From Firmicutes bacterium UBA5774 (GTDB taxonomy: Bacteria; Bacillota; Clostridia; Peptostreptococcales; Anaerovoracaceae): 7,042 nt of DNA. Where the stretch lies: NCBI GenBank assembly GCA_002418625.1, contig DIEM01000001.1:23956-30997 (forward strand), written 5' to 3'. Below are positions 1 through 5,600 of the stretch, one piece after another. Made by a program: the position numbers and the translations under genes. The notes beneath the pieces are model-generated. The model was not told the DNA's origin, did not search any database, and saw nothing but the letters and a program-made list of their open reading frames with translations. Each line of letters begins with the position of its first letter. Within the stretch, counting starts at the first letter, position 1.

Positions 1-343
1 TGAGCCGGCCGATCGGTCCGACATCCAGGGCGACATACTTCCTGACGCCGGTTCTCGCCTCATGCTCTTTGGCAGCCTTCCTCGCTATCGCGACAGCCTG
101 CGCGACGACTTCAGAGGCCGAATGACCGCACCCCTCCAGCTTCAGCGCATTGGCGCCGAAGGTGTTCGTCGACACCATATCGCTTCCTGCGTCAAAATAC
201 TCCGCATGGATCTTTTCAACGATCCCGGGATTCGAAAAATTCAAAGCCTCAGGAAGCTCTCCCGTGCCGAGGCCGTAGCGCTGCATCATGGTCCCCATAG
301 CGCCGTCGCTGATAATGATCTTCTTTCCTATTAATTCCCGCAT
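1..343 (-). CDS. metH: Methionine synthase-type homocysteine S-methyltransferase, N-terminal part (cut by window edge)
   Basis: The first 114 residues are visible; the rest lies beyond base 1. They match the start of the homocysteine-binding TIM-barrel domain of cobalamin-dependent methionine synthase: DGAMGT at residues 13-18, STNTFGAN at 58-65 and DVGPIGRL at 107-114. The family transfers a methyl group from methyl-cobalamin, recharged by 5-methyl-THF, to homocysteine to make methionine in the cytoplasm. The start is supported by a GGAGG box just upstream of the ATG. The zinc-binding cysteines and the folate and B12 domains are outside the window, so a full-length MetH, a shorter clostridial form and a related homocysteine methyltransferase cannot be told apart. 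metF two genes upstream on the same strand favours a folate-dependent methionine synthase. It lies 30 bp after the LOR/SDH gene and is probably co-transcribed with it. Confidence 0.88.
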   Translation of the reverse strand, partial: MRELIGKKIIISDGAMGTMMQRYGLGTGELPEALNFSNPGIVEKIHAEYFDAGSDMVSTNTFGANALKLEGCGHSASEVVAQAVAIARKAAKEHEARTGVRKYVALDVGPIGRL

Positions 344-373
344 GGTACCATCCTCCGCCGCTGTTTATACCGA

Positions 374-1462
374 TCAGTTGCCTTTCAGCAGCCTGGTGAT
401 CTTAAAAAAGAAATCCTGAATATTTGAAACAATAGTGGTCACCTCAAGCGTTCCCCTGTCGCGCAGCTTATTCAGCACGAATTCGGACACGTCGACCGCA
501 TAAATGTACACAGGCCTGACTTCGCCGTCCGCAATCGTGAAAGAAGGGGTCAGATTTCCCGTGGCGATCGTATGGAGCTGCGTCGCAAGACAGACCACCG
601 TGGTCGCTTTTTTCGTGTGCTTTCTCATTTCGTCCTGGACATCCGACATGTCGTTTATGACTTCTCCAAGCGGCCCGTCATCGCGGATCGATCCGGCAAG
701 GACAAATGGCACATCATGCTTCACGCAGGAATAGATCAGTCCATTGTCAATGCCATAGGTTTCGATGGCTTTGGAAATCGATCCGGCCTTGTTGATCATG
801 TTGATCGCGTCCAGATGATGGTAATGGCCGTTATGCCTGTTCTCCCGGGTCCTTATGTCCTGGCCGAGCGCAGTGTTGAACAGGGCGCCCTCGAGGTCAT
901 GGGTCGCTACCGCATTGCCTCCGAATACAGCATGGGCGTATCCGTTTTGGATAATGTACTCCATTGCTTCCCTGGAGCCGCTGTCGAACACGGCAGCCGG
1001 CCCAAGGACCCAGACGATATAGCCATGCTCCCTGTCGTGCTTTAAAAGCTCTACGAGTGAATCATAGTCCTGCGCAAAGGAGGTCTCACGCGTCCTGCCG
1101 CTTCTGAACGAGAAGGTGTCGTGCGCCGCGCAGGCTGAAGCAAAGCCTTTGCCGTGCAGATAGATCCCTTCTGTTCCGTCATCATTTCTTCCGGTGATCA
1201 CGATCTCACCTTTTTTCAGTCTTCTGAATTCCTTTGCCTCAAGCGTCCCATCCGGGCAGATGACCGGAACGCAGTCCATCCTGGCCTGGGGCAGCAGCGT
1301 CCATTCCCCTTTGATTTTATAATATTCCGGGTACATGGATGTGGCGTGGTAATCGTCAGGGGCCACGCCGGCTATGGCTACCTCTTCAGTCTTCGCGTCC
1401 GGCGAATTCCTGAATTTATCCGAATTGAAATCGGGCGCTTCATATTTCAGCATGTTGAACAT
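374..1462 (-). CDS. LOR/SDH-family protein, predicted ornithine cyclodeaminase-like (TIGR00300 type)
   Basis: 362 residues. It resembles the conserved LOR/SDH domain found in archaeal ornithine cyclodeaminases and in the C-terminal half of cyanobacterial arginine dihydrolase ArgZ/AgrE. Visible signatures are APDDYHATSMYP (34-45), GGNAVATHDLEGALFNTALG (181-200), HYHHLDAIN (213-221), PFVLAGSIRDDGPLGEVI (252-269) and ATQLHTIATGN (293-303). Characterised relatives use NAD to convert ornithine to proline and ammonia; assigning that reaction here is inference. The protein appears to begin directly at the LOR/SDH core and to lack the extra N-terminal domain of archaeal forms and the dihydrolase domain of ArgZ. 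The start follows AAGGAG (1471-1476) with an 8-nt spacer. No signal peptide or membrane segment is seen, so it is probably cytoplasmic. It sits between metF (42 bp gap) and metH (30 bp gap) and has its own likely promoter. Confidence 0.82.
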   Translation of the reverse strand: MFNMLKYEAPDFNSDKFRNSPDAKTEEVAIAGVAPDDYHATSMYPEYYKIKGEWTLLPQARMDCVPVICPDGTLEAKEFRRLKKGEIVITGRNDDGTEGIYLHGKGFASACAAHDTFSFRSGRTRETSFAQDYDSLVELLKHDREHGYIVWVLGPAAVFDSGSREAMEYIIQNGYAHAVFGGNAVATHDLEGALFNTALGQDIRTRENRHNGHYHHLDAINMINKAGSISKAIETYGIDNGLIYSCVKHDVPFVLAGSIRDDGPLGEVINDMSDVQDEMRKHTKKATTVVCLATQLHTIATGNLTPSFTIADGEVRPVYIYAVDVSEFVLNKLRDRGTLEVTTIVSNIQDFFFKITRLLKGN

Positions 1463-1498
1463 TCGAACATCTCCTTCGCTCTAAGCACTTGAATGAAT

Positions 1499-1527
1499 AT
1501 TATATTATAATTTTCTTATGTTTTCAA
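1499..1527 (-). promoter_or_regulatory. Predicted sigma-A promoter for the LOR/SDH gene and metH
   Basis: On the minus strand a TTGAAA -35 box (1522-1527) is followed after 17 nt by a perfect TATAAT -10 box (1499-1504). Transcription would start near 1492 and give a short leader of about 30 nt before the LOR/SDH start codon. The promoter overlaps the last codons of metF. An overlapping second TATAAT lies at 1504-1509. The A+T-rich setting raises the chance of a fortuitous match, but box quality, spacing and position all fit. Confidence 0.6.
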
Positions 1528-2380
1528 TATTGTTCATGATCCTGCGCGCGGTATCAGGCCTGTTCATCGTGTAAAGATGGATCCCCCGAACGCCCCAGGC
1601 CATGAGATCGATGATCTGTTCGATGGCATAGGCTTCGCCCGCTTCCTTAAGCGCTTCCGGATTGTGTTCATACTTATCGATGATCCTGCGGAATTTTGGC
1701 GGCAGATCGCAGCCTGCAAGCTGGGTAATGCGTATGATCTGCTTTTTATTCAGTACCGGCATGACCCCGGCCGATACCGGAGCGTCAATATCCGCCAGAT
1801 CCAGCTCCTCCATGAATCTATAGAAAAGTTCGTTGTCAAAAAAGAGTTGTGTGATCAAAAATTCGGCGCCAGCGTTCACTTTTTCCTTCAAGTGCTTGAT
1901 GTCCTTGATTTTGCTTTCGCAGGTCGGATGCCCCTCCGGATAGCAGGCGGCCCCGATGCTGAACCCGCCTTGCTCCCTGACTTCCCTTATAAGGTCGGCA
2001 GCATAGGCATAATGAAGCGGATCCGGGAATTCAAAATCAGGATTCTCCGGGATATCCCCCCTTAGAGCCAGTATGTTCTCAATACTGTTGGCCTTCAAAT
2101 CGTTGAACATCTGTTCAACGTCTTCTTTTGTTGACGAAATACAGGTCAGGTGCGCGAGGCTTTCTATGCCATAGTGATTCTTGATCTTCGAGGCGATCTC
2201 AACTGTCCTGCCCTTCGATTTGCCTCCGGCTCCGTATGTGACGCTGATAAAGTCCGGCTTAAGGTCCTTCAGCTCCTCGAGCGTGCTGTAGACGGATTCG
2301 ATGGGCGAATCGACCTTGGGAGGGAAAACCTCCAGCGAAACAACGGTCCTTTTATTATCAAAGAGTTCTTTTATCTTCAT
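1505..2380 (-). CDS. metF: Methylenetetrahydrofolate reductase
   Basis: 291 residues, the usual length for bacterial MetF. It reduces 5,10-methylene-THF to 5-methyl-THF with FAD as cofactor, in the cytoplasm. The TIM-barrel signatures are present: SLEVFPPK with the catalytic-type Glu17, ISVTYGAGG (45-53), ALRGDIP with Asp109 contacting the flavin, GAACYPEGHP (143-152), ITQLFFDN (176-183) with the folate-contacting Gln178, and GVRGIHLYTMNR (263-274) near the C-terminus. Its start codon overlaps the yhbY stop in ATGA (2377-2380), with a GGGAGGGA ribosome binding site just upstream inside yhbY. The metH-type gene downstream is the expected consumer of its product. No metV-like partner gene is adjacent, which argues for methionine synthesis rather than a dedicated acetogenic MetVF enzyme; this is inference. 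Confidence 0.96.
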   Translation of the reverse strand: MKIKELFDNKRTVVSLEVFPPKVDSPIESVYSTLEELKDLKPDFISVTYGAGGKSKGRTVEIASKIKNHYGIESLAHLTCISSTKEDVEQMFNDLKANSIENILALRGDIPENPDFEFPDPLHYAYAADLIREVREQGGFSIGAACYPEGHPTCESKIKDIKHLKEKVNAGAEFLITQLFFDNELFYRFMEELDLADIDAPVSAGVMPVLNKKQIIRITQLAGCDLPPKFRRIIDKYEHNPEALKEAGEAYAIEQIIDLMAWGVRGIHLYTMNRPDTARRIMNNIENIRKL

Positions 2381-2682
2381 TTTTTATCCCTCCCCGGCAG
2401 AACGATCGTTTTGTTTTCCCTGGACTGCCTGTAAATCGAAAATCTTTTGCCGATGCTTTGGACGAATTCCGCATCCAACATTTCACACGCCTGATTCGCG
2501 GCGTCCCTAGGCGTCAGGCCGCAGCCATCCTGCAGCTTGACCTTGACCAGCTCCCGGCTTTCCAGGGCTGTATCCAGCTCCTTGATGACATTCTCTGTAA
2601 GACCCGCTCTTCCGATATGAACGATCGGATCAAGATCGTGGGCAAGTCCTCTCAAATAACTTCTTTGTTTTCCGTTGATCAT
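2377..2682 (-). CDS. yhbY: YhbY-family CRM-domain RNA-binding protein (ribosome assembly)
   Basis: 101 residues, a complete single CRM domain of the YhbY/YqeI family, associated in other bacteria with precursor 50S ribosomal particles. The N-terminal basic stretch (GKQRSYLRGLAH, 4-15) leads to the conserved loop HIGRAGLTENVI (22-33), whose GRAG is the GxxG RNA-contacting motif. The pattern LVKVKL (45-50) and the closing SIGKRFSIYRQS (76-87) are also typical. The start overlaps the truA stop in ATGA (2679-2682), and the upstream G-rich ribosome binding site is weak, so translation is probably coupled to truA. The stop in turn overlaps the metF start. YhbY genes often sit beside other ribosome or RNA genes, which fits truA; the metF overlap is less expected. 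Confidence 0.92.
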   Translation of the reverse strand: MINGKQRSYLRGLAHDLDPIVHIGRAGLTENVIKELDTALESRELVKVKLQDGCGLTPRDAANQACEMLDAEFVQSIGKRFSIYRQSRENKTIVLPGRDKK

Positions 2683-3446
2683 CCCAATTCCCCCAATATT
2701 TCACTTTCATCGTAATATACCTTCAGTAAATACAGGCCTTGCGGCTGAGCCGTCCGGCCGATCCGGGCCTTTGTGCCCGACAGGGCCTCCAAAACCGCCT
2801 CCGGTTGATTATTCCGCAGTCCGATATCGATCAGCGCTCCTGCCATCATTCTGACCATTTTGTATAAAAACGCGTTGCCCGTTACTTTCAGCAGTATAAT
2901 ATCATTTTCGTCTTTTGTCACCCTGAAACGCTGTATCGTCCTGACCGCAGTTCCAGAAAGTTCTCCGTTGCTGGCGGAAAAAGCCTTGAAATCATGAGTC
3001 CCTTCAAAATAAAGCGCCGCTCTTGACATTGCATCGATATCAAGCACTGCCGGAACATGCAGCATCTGATTCCGGAAAAACACCACCGGCTCCGACTGAT
3101 TCAAAACCTTATATACATAGGTCTTGCCCTTCGCGGAAAATCTGGAATGAAAACTGTCGTCGACCTCTTCGGCCGCCGTAACTCTAATGTCCCCGGGCAA
3201 AAATCCGTTGATGGCTTTTTTCAGCCGGTCTGTCGGGATCGGAAAATCCGCCTTGAAATTGGCCCGCTGCCCATAAGCATGAACGCCCGCGTCGGTCCGG
3301 CTCGCTCCGGTCACTGCGACAGCCTGTCCGAGCAAGCCGGAAACCGCATGCGCAAGCTCGCTCTGAACAGTCCGGGTCCCGGGCTGCATCTGCCAGCCGG
3401 AAAATCCTGTCCCGTCATATTCCAATGTAAGACTGATATTCCGCAT
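2679..3446 (-). CDS. truA: tRNA pseudouridine synthase A
   Basis: 255 residues with the chosen start. TruA converts uridines 38-40 of the tRNA anticodon stem to pseudouridine. The catalytic aspartate is Asp52 in GASRTDAGVHAYGQ (47-60). Other family signatures are LEYDGTGFSGWQ (8-19), FHSRFSAKGKTYVYKV (99-114), GTHDF (149-153), TGNAFLYKMVRMMAG (189-203) and QGLYLLKVYY (236-245). The frame stays open up to an ATG at 3575, but family members begin directly with MRNISLTLEYDG. The ATG at 3444-3446 has a GAGAGG site (3453-3458) about 6 nt upstream, and the predicted promoter would start transcription downstream of the longer start, so the shorter form is preferred. It is the first gene of the minus-strand cluster and overlaps yhbY by 4 bp. 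Confidence 0.95.
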   Translation of the reverse strand: MRNISLTLEYDGTGFSGWQMQPGTRTVQSELAHAVSGLLGQAVAVTGASRTDAGVHAYGQRANFKADFPIPTDRLKKAINGFLPGDIRVTAAEEVDDSFHSRFSAKGKTYVYKVLNQSEPVVFFRNQMLHVPAVLDIDAMSRAALYFEGTHDFKAFSASNGELSGTAVRTIQRFRVTKDENDIILLKVTGNAFLYKMVRMMAGALIDIGLRNNQPEAVLEALSGTKARIGRTAQPQGLYLLKVYYDESEILGELG

Positions 3447-3550
3447 TATATACCTCTCATGGCCTTCAGGCCCGCATACTATTATTTTAATCCCTGCCGG
3501 CGTTCCGCACAATAGAATTTTCAAGCCTTGCGCATCGATTGGAAACATCG

Positions 3551-3565
3551 CGGCATTATATGCCG
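3551..3565. repeat. Perfect inverted repeat at the divergent promoters (possible operator)
   Basis: CGGCAT (3551-3556) and ATGCCG (3560-3565) are exact inverted copies separated by 3 bp. The repeat covers the predicted minus-strand -10 box and lies just upstream of the plus-strand -35 box, a typical place for a regulator to bind. No known regulator consensus was recognised. Confidence 0.4.
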
Positions 3566-3583
3566 AAAAATGCATATTGACAG
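3555..3583 (-). promoter_or_regulatory. Predicted promoter of the truA-yhbY-metF operon
   Basis: On the minus strand a perfect TATAAT (3555-3560) is preceded after a 17-nt spacer by CTGTCA (3578-3583), which matches four of six -35 positions. Transcription would start near 3548, leaving a leader of about 100 nt before truA. The -10 box lies within the inverted repeat 3551-3565, and the -35 box overlaps that of the divergent plus-strand promoter. A short GGCC-TGAA-GGCC hairpin (3461-3472) ends just before the truA ribosome binding site. No SAM riboswitch or T-box was recognised in the leader. Confidence 0.5.
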
Positions 3584-3605
3584 TTTGAATTGAATATTGT
3601 AGGGT
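3577..3605 (+). promoter_or_regulatory. Predicted promoter of the FMN-binding lipoprotein gene
   Basis: A perfect TTGACA (3577-3582) is followed after 17 nt by TAGGGT (3600-3605), a weak -10 match that keeps the two leading bases and the final T. Transcription would start near 3612, within an inverted repeat. The strong -35 and weak -10 suggest that an activator or the flanking repeats may matter. Confidence 0.45.
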
Positions 3606-3611
3606 AAAAAA

Positions 3612-3632
3612 TACCTGCGATACATCGCGGTA
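3612..3632. repeat. Imperfect inverted repeat at the predicted transcription start (possible operator)
   Basis: TACC and GCGA (3612-3615 and 3617-3620, with one unpaired T at 3616) are mirrored by TCGC and GGTA (3625-3632) around a TACA centre. It sits immediately after the plus-strand -10 box, where a repressor could block transcription. In RNA it could form a short hairpin just before the ribosome binding site. It is not followed by a T-run, so it is not a terminator. Confidence 0.35.
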
Positions 3633-3652
3633 ATCAAAAGGAGGAGAATTAT

Positions 3653-4162
3653 ATGAAAAAATTCAAAAAAGCAAGCATACTTGTGTTGATTCTTATTATG
3701 TCTATGATGGCTTTTGCCGCATGCGGCGGGAGCGAACCGGCGGCTGAAGAGCCAGTGGCTGAAGAACCGGCAGCTGAAGAAACCACCGGATACGTCGATG
3801 GAACCTACTATGCAGAAGAGCCCGAATTCAACGAAAACGGCTGGAAAGACAATGTGACAGTCACGATCACCGACGGCGTGATCTCAGCGGTCGTACTCAA
3901 TGCGATCAGTGAGGATCCGGCAATCGGGGACAAACTTGCGGCAGTGGCGGCCGGCCAGTATGACATGTCCGTTGCAGGCGCTCAGGCTCCTTGGGACGAG
4001 CAGGCGAAAGCGATACAGGATTACATCGTCTCGACTCAGGATACTGCAGGCATCACATTCGATGAAGAAGGCAAATCAGACGCCATCACCGGCGCAACGA
4101 TCTCCTATGGTCATTTCTTCGATCTTGTGAACGAAGCGCTTGCCCAGGCATCAGCCGAATAA
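3653..4162 (+). CDS. FMN-binding-domain lipoprotein, predicted flavinylated electron carrier (PplA-like)
   Basis: 169 residues. A lipoprotein signal peptide (KK-rich start, hydrophobic 8-22) ends at AFAAC, with lipidated Cys24, so the mature protein is anchored on the outer face of the membrane. An acidic linker follows with three copies of a five-residue EP-A/V-AE unit (28-42). Next comes one FMN_bind domain (about 48-160), opening with DGTYYAEE and containing DAITGATIS (143-151). In this family ApbE links FMN to the threonine of the D-x-x-T/S-G-A-T motif, here Thr149. An apbE-type gene lies directly downstream on the other strand. Listeria PplA has two such domains; here there is one. The start has a perfect AGGAGG at 3639-3644. 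Its role as a carrier to external acceptors is inferred from family and context. The gene is monocistronic, with its own promoter and terminator. Confidence 0.9.
   Translation: MKKFKKASILVLILIMSMMAFAACGGSEPAAEEPVAEEPAAEETTGYVDGTYYAEEPEFNENGWKDNVTVTITDGVISAVVLNAISEDPAIGDKLAAVAAGQYDMSVAGAQAPWDEQAKAIQDYIVSTQDTAGITFDEEGKSDAITGATISYGHFFDLVNEALAQASAE
3734..3778 (+). repeat. Three 15-bp tandem repeats coding the lipoprotein linker
   Basis: Three in-frame 15-bp units (3734-3748, 3749-3763, 3764-3778) encode E-P-A-A-E, E-P-V-A-E and E-P-A-A-E. They differ mostly at third codon positions. The repeats form the flexible acidic tether between the lipidated cysteine and the FMN-binding domain, and copy number may vary among strains. 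Confidence 0.75.
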
Positions 4163-4193
4163 TTAAAATAATTTTCCAATCGAAAACAGCGAG

Positions 4194-4239
4194 CTGCCGC
4201 CATCGATCCCTTTCGGGAGATATGGCGGCAGTTTATTTT
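4194..4239 (+). terminator. Rho-independent terminator after the FMN-binding lipoprotein gene
   Basis: CTGCCGCCAT (4194-4203) pairs perfectly over 10 bp with ATGGCGGCAG (4222-4231). An inner TCCC/GGGA stem closes a TTTC loop. The hairpin is followed by TTTATTTT (4232-4239). It begins 32 bp after the lipoprotein stop. On the minus strand the hairpin is not followed directly by a T-run, so it should be weaker for the convergent apbE-type gene. Confidence 0.9.
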
Positions 4240-4305
4240 CAACATGACGCGATCTTTTTATGCATCCAAATTGATTTGCGAGACCGCCGCTCCGCAATTC
4301 CCGTA

Positions 4306-5319
4306 TCATTCCATGCCCGCCAACTCGAACGGAATCTCCGTGCCGATGCCCGAAGTGCTGATGATGGTTCCGTTCTTATTTATGAAGATGGCTTCCGTAT
4401 CAGGAATATCTTCTATAAGCGCAGCGGCCTTTTCGACGCCAAGCAGGAAGCAAGCAGTGCTTAAGCCATCACCGTCCACCGACAGATCTGAAATGATCGT
4501 GACGCCTGAAATGTCGTTGTTGACCGGATAACCCGTTCCGGGATCGAGTATATGATGGTAAAACGTTCCATCCGCACCGATGAAGCTTCGTTCATAAATA
4601 CCCGATGTAACTACTGATTTTTCAGCGACGCTTACGGTTCCAACCGTCTCGCTGCGATCCGCAAAGGGCTGCTGTATGCCTACACGCCAGGATTCTCCGC
4701 CTGGCTTTGCTCCAAAGGTCACGACATTGCCGCCCAAATTGACTATTCCGCCGATGAGGTTCTTATCTTTCAGCAGCTCGACCATCCGATCCGCGATATA
4801 TCCCTTGGCGATGGCGCCGAAATCCAGCTGAGCACCGGGTCTCAGCAGCGTTACAAAATTTCCGTCTATTTTTATATCCTTGTATCCGATCGTTTCCATG
4901 GCAGCTGCGACCTCATCTATCGGCGGAACAGTCTTCCTGTTTTCGCCGAAGCCCCACAAAGTCGTAAGCGCACCGGCGCTGACATCAAAGAGCCCGTTCG
5001 ACAGTTCACTGTAATATATCGCTTTTTCGAGTATTCTGATCGTATCAGCGGAGACCTCGACCGAACCGCCGCTCGAATGGTTGATTTTATAAACGTCACT
5101 GCCTTCGATAGTGACACTCAGCATGCTCTCGTAGGCCTCACCCAGCGCGAACGCCTCATCGATGGCCTTTTCGCCATTTGAGCCGTAAACCGTGATCGTG
5201 CAGCTCGTATTGAGCATGAACCGGGATTTTTTCACCGGCTCGGTTGAACCGCAACCTGTTTGTGCTATAATAATCACAATAAACGCTGCCGCGCATAGGT
5301 TTCTGACAAAAAGATTCAT
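4306..5319 (-). CDS. apbE: FAD:protein FMN transferase, lipoprotein (ApbE/FmnB type)
   Basis: 337 residues, the normal ApbE length. It uses FAD to attach FMN by a phosphoester bond to a threonine or serine of target flavoproteins, acting outside the cytoplasmic membrane. The signal peptide ends in AQTGC with lipidated Cys23. Family motifs follow in order: SNGLFDVSAGAL (107-118), LDFGAIAKGYIADRM (165-179), NLGGNV (194-199), TSGIYERSF (238-246), HHILDPGTGYP (255-265) and the magnesium-binding-type DGDGLSTA (282-289). The start is supported by AGGAGG 6 nt upstream of the ATG. It is convergent with the FMN-binding lipoprotein gene, whose DAITGAT motif is its likely substrate, and divergent from the NADH dehydrogenase gene. 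In Listeria the equivalent enzyme, FmnB, flavinylates PplA for extracellular electron transfer. The pairing here is inferred from proximity and matching motifs. Confidence 0.95.
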   Translation of the reverse strand: MNLFVRNLCAAAFIVIIIAQTGCGSTEPVKKSRFMLNTSCTITVYGSNGEKAIDEAFALGEAYESMLSVTIEGSDVYKINHSSGGSVEVSADTIRILEKAIYYSELSNGLFDVSAGALTTLWGFGENRKTVPPIDEVAAAMETIGYKDIKIDGNFVTLLRPGAQLDFGAIAKGYIADRMVELLKDKNLIGGIVNLGGNVVTFGAKPGGESWRVGIQQPFADRSETVGTVSVAEKSVVTSGIYERSFIGADGTFYHHILDPGTGYPVNNDISGVTIISDLSVDGDGLSTACFLLGVEKAAALIEDIPDTEAIFINKNGTIISTSGIGTEIPFELAGME

Positions 5320-5351
5320 GTCCGTCCTCCTGGTTTATTGTCGAATCAGCG

Positions 5352-5380
5352 GGTATATAAGAATCACCGATGCCTGCCAA
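5352..5380 (-). promoter_or_regulatory. Predicted promoter of the apbE-type gene
   Basis: On the minus strand TTGGCA (5375-5380) and TATACC (5352-5357) are separated by 17 nt; an overlapping TATATA (5354-5359) would give a 15-nt spacer. Transcription would start around 5345, just ahead of the AGGAGG site and ATG at 5319. Confidence 0.45.
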
Positions 5381-5402
5381 TTAGACAGCAGACATCATCA
5401 GC

Positions 5403-5418
5403 ACGATTTCAGAATCGT
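5403..5418. repeat. Inverted repeat between the divergent apbE and NADH dehydrogenase genes
   Basis: ACGATT (5403-5408) and AATCGT (5413-5418) are perfect inverted copies with a 4-bp centre. The repeat lies between the two predicted divergent promoters, upstream of both, so it could bind a shared regulator. A 6-bp repeat can also occur by chance. Confidence 0.3.
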
Positions 5419-5454
5419 CCATCCAGTGATGCCGCCCTGTTATCGTGTGTTTAT

Positions 5455-5482
5455 TTTACAGGAAATCCAAGTATCATATTAT
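5455..5482 (+). promoter_or_regulatory. Predicted promoter of the type II NADH dehydrogenase gene
   Basis: TTTACA (5455-5460) and TATTAT (5477-5482) each match five of six consensus positions and are separated by 16 nt. Transcription would start near 5489, leaving a leader of about 110 nt. The leader can form a short GTCCC/GGGAC stem (5508-5512 with 5522-5526). No known riboswitch was recognised. Another A+T-rich stretch nearer the gene (5551-5566) lacks a well-spaced -35 box. Confidence 0.45.
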
Positions 5483-5600
5483 ACATTCCACAAGACCGCG
5501 TCAAGCAGTCCCATCGTACCCGGGACATGGATGACATATGGATTGGACCGATAAATGTATAAAATTAAGGTATTTCCTCATAGCAAGGTGGTGCATCAAC

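Noticed and set aside
62..334. 90-codon plus-strand frame opposite the metH start
   Set aside because: The minus strand encodes well-conserved methionine synthase motifs across this whole stretch.
572..1045. 157-codon open frame on the plus strand inside the LOR/SDH gene
   Set aside because: It lies fully antisense to a gene with clear family motifs, has no convincing ribosome binding site, and its translation shows no recognisable domain.
1577..2065. 162-codon open frame on the plus strand inside metF
   Set aside because: Antisense shadow of a conserved gene, with no motif or start signal of its own.
3057..3515. 152-codon open frame on the plus strand opposite truA
   Set aside because: Antisense to truA over nearly all its length, with no recognisable protein family.
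3447..3548. Possible SAM riboswitch or T-box ahead of the operon containing metF
   Set aside because: Only a short GGCC-TGAA-GGCC hairpin was seen near the truA start. The conserved elements of known methionine-related riboswitches or a T-box were not found, and the leader is short.
3447..3575. Possible N-terminal extension of truA giving a 298-residue protein from the ATG at 3575
   Set aside because: TruA proteins begin near MRNISLTLEYDG, the ATG at 3446 has a ribosome binding site, and the predicted transcription start lies downstream of 3575. The extra 43 residues have no family match that I recognise.
4240..4305. Terminator for the apbE-type gene on the minus strand
   Set aside because: No hairpin with a following T-run was found between its stop codon and the convergent terminator. 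The long hairpin at 4194-4231 may act weakly in this direction, but its T-run is on the other side.
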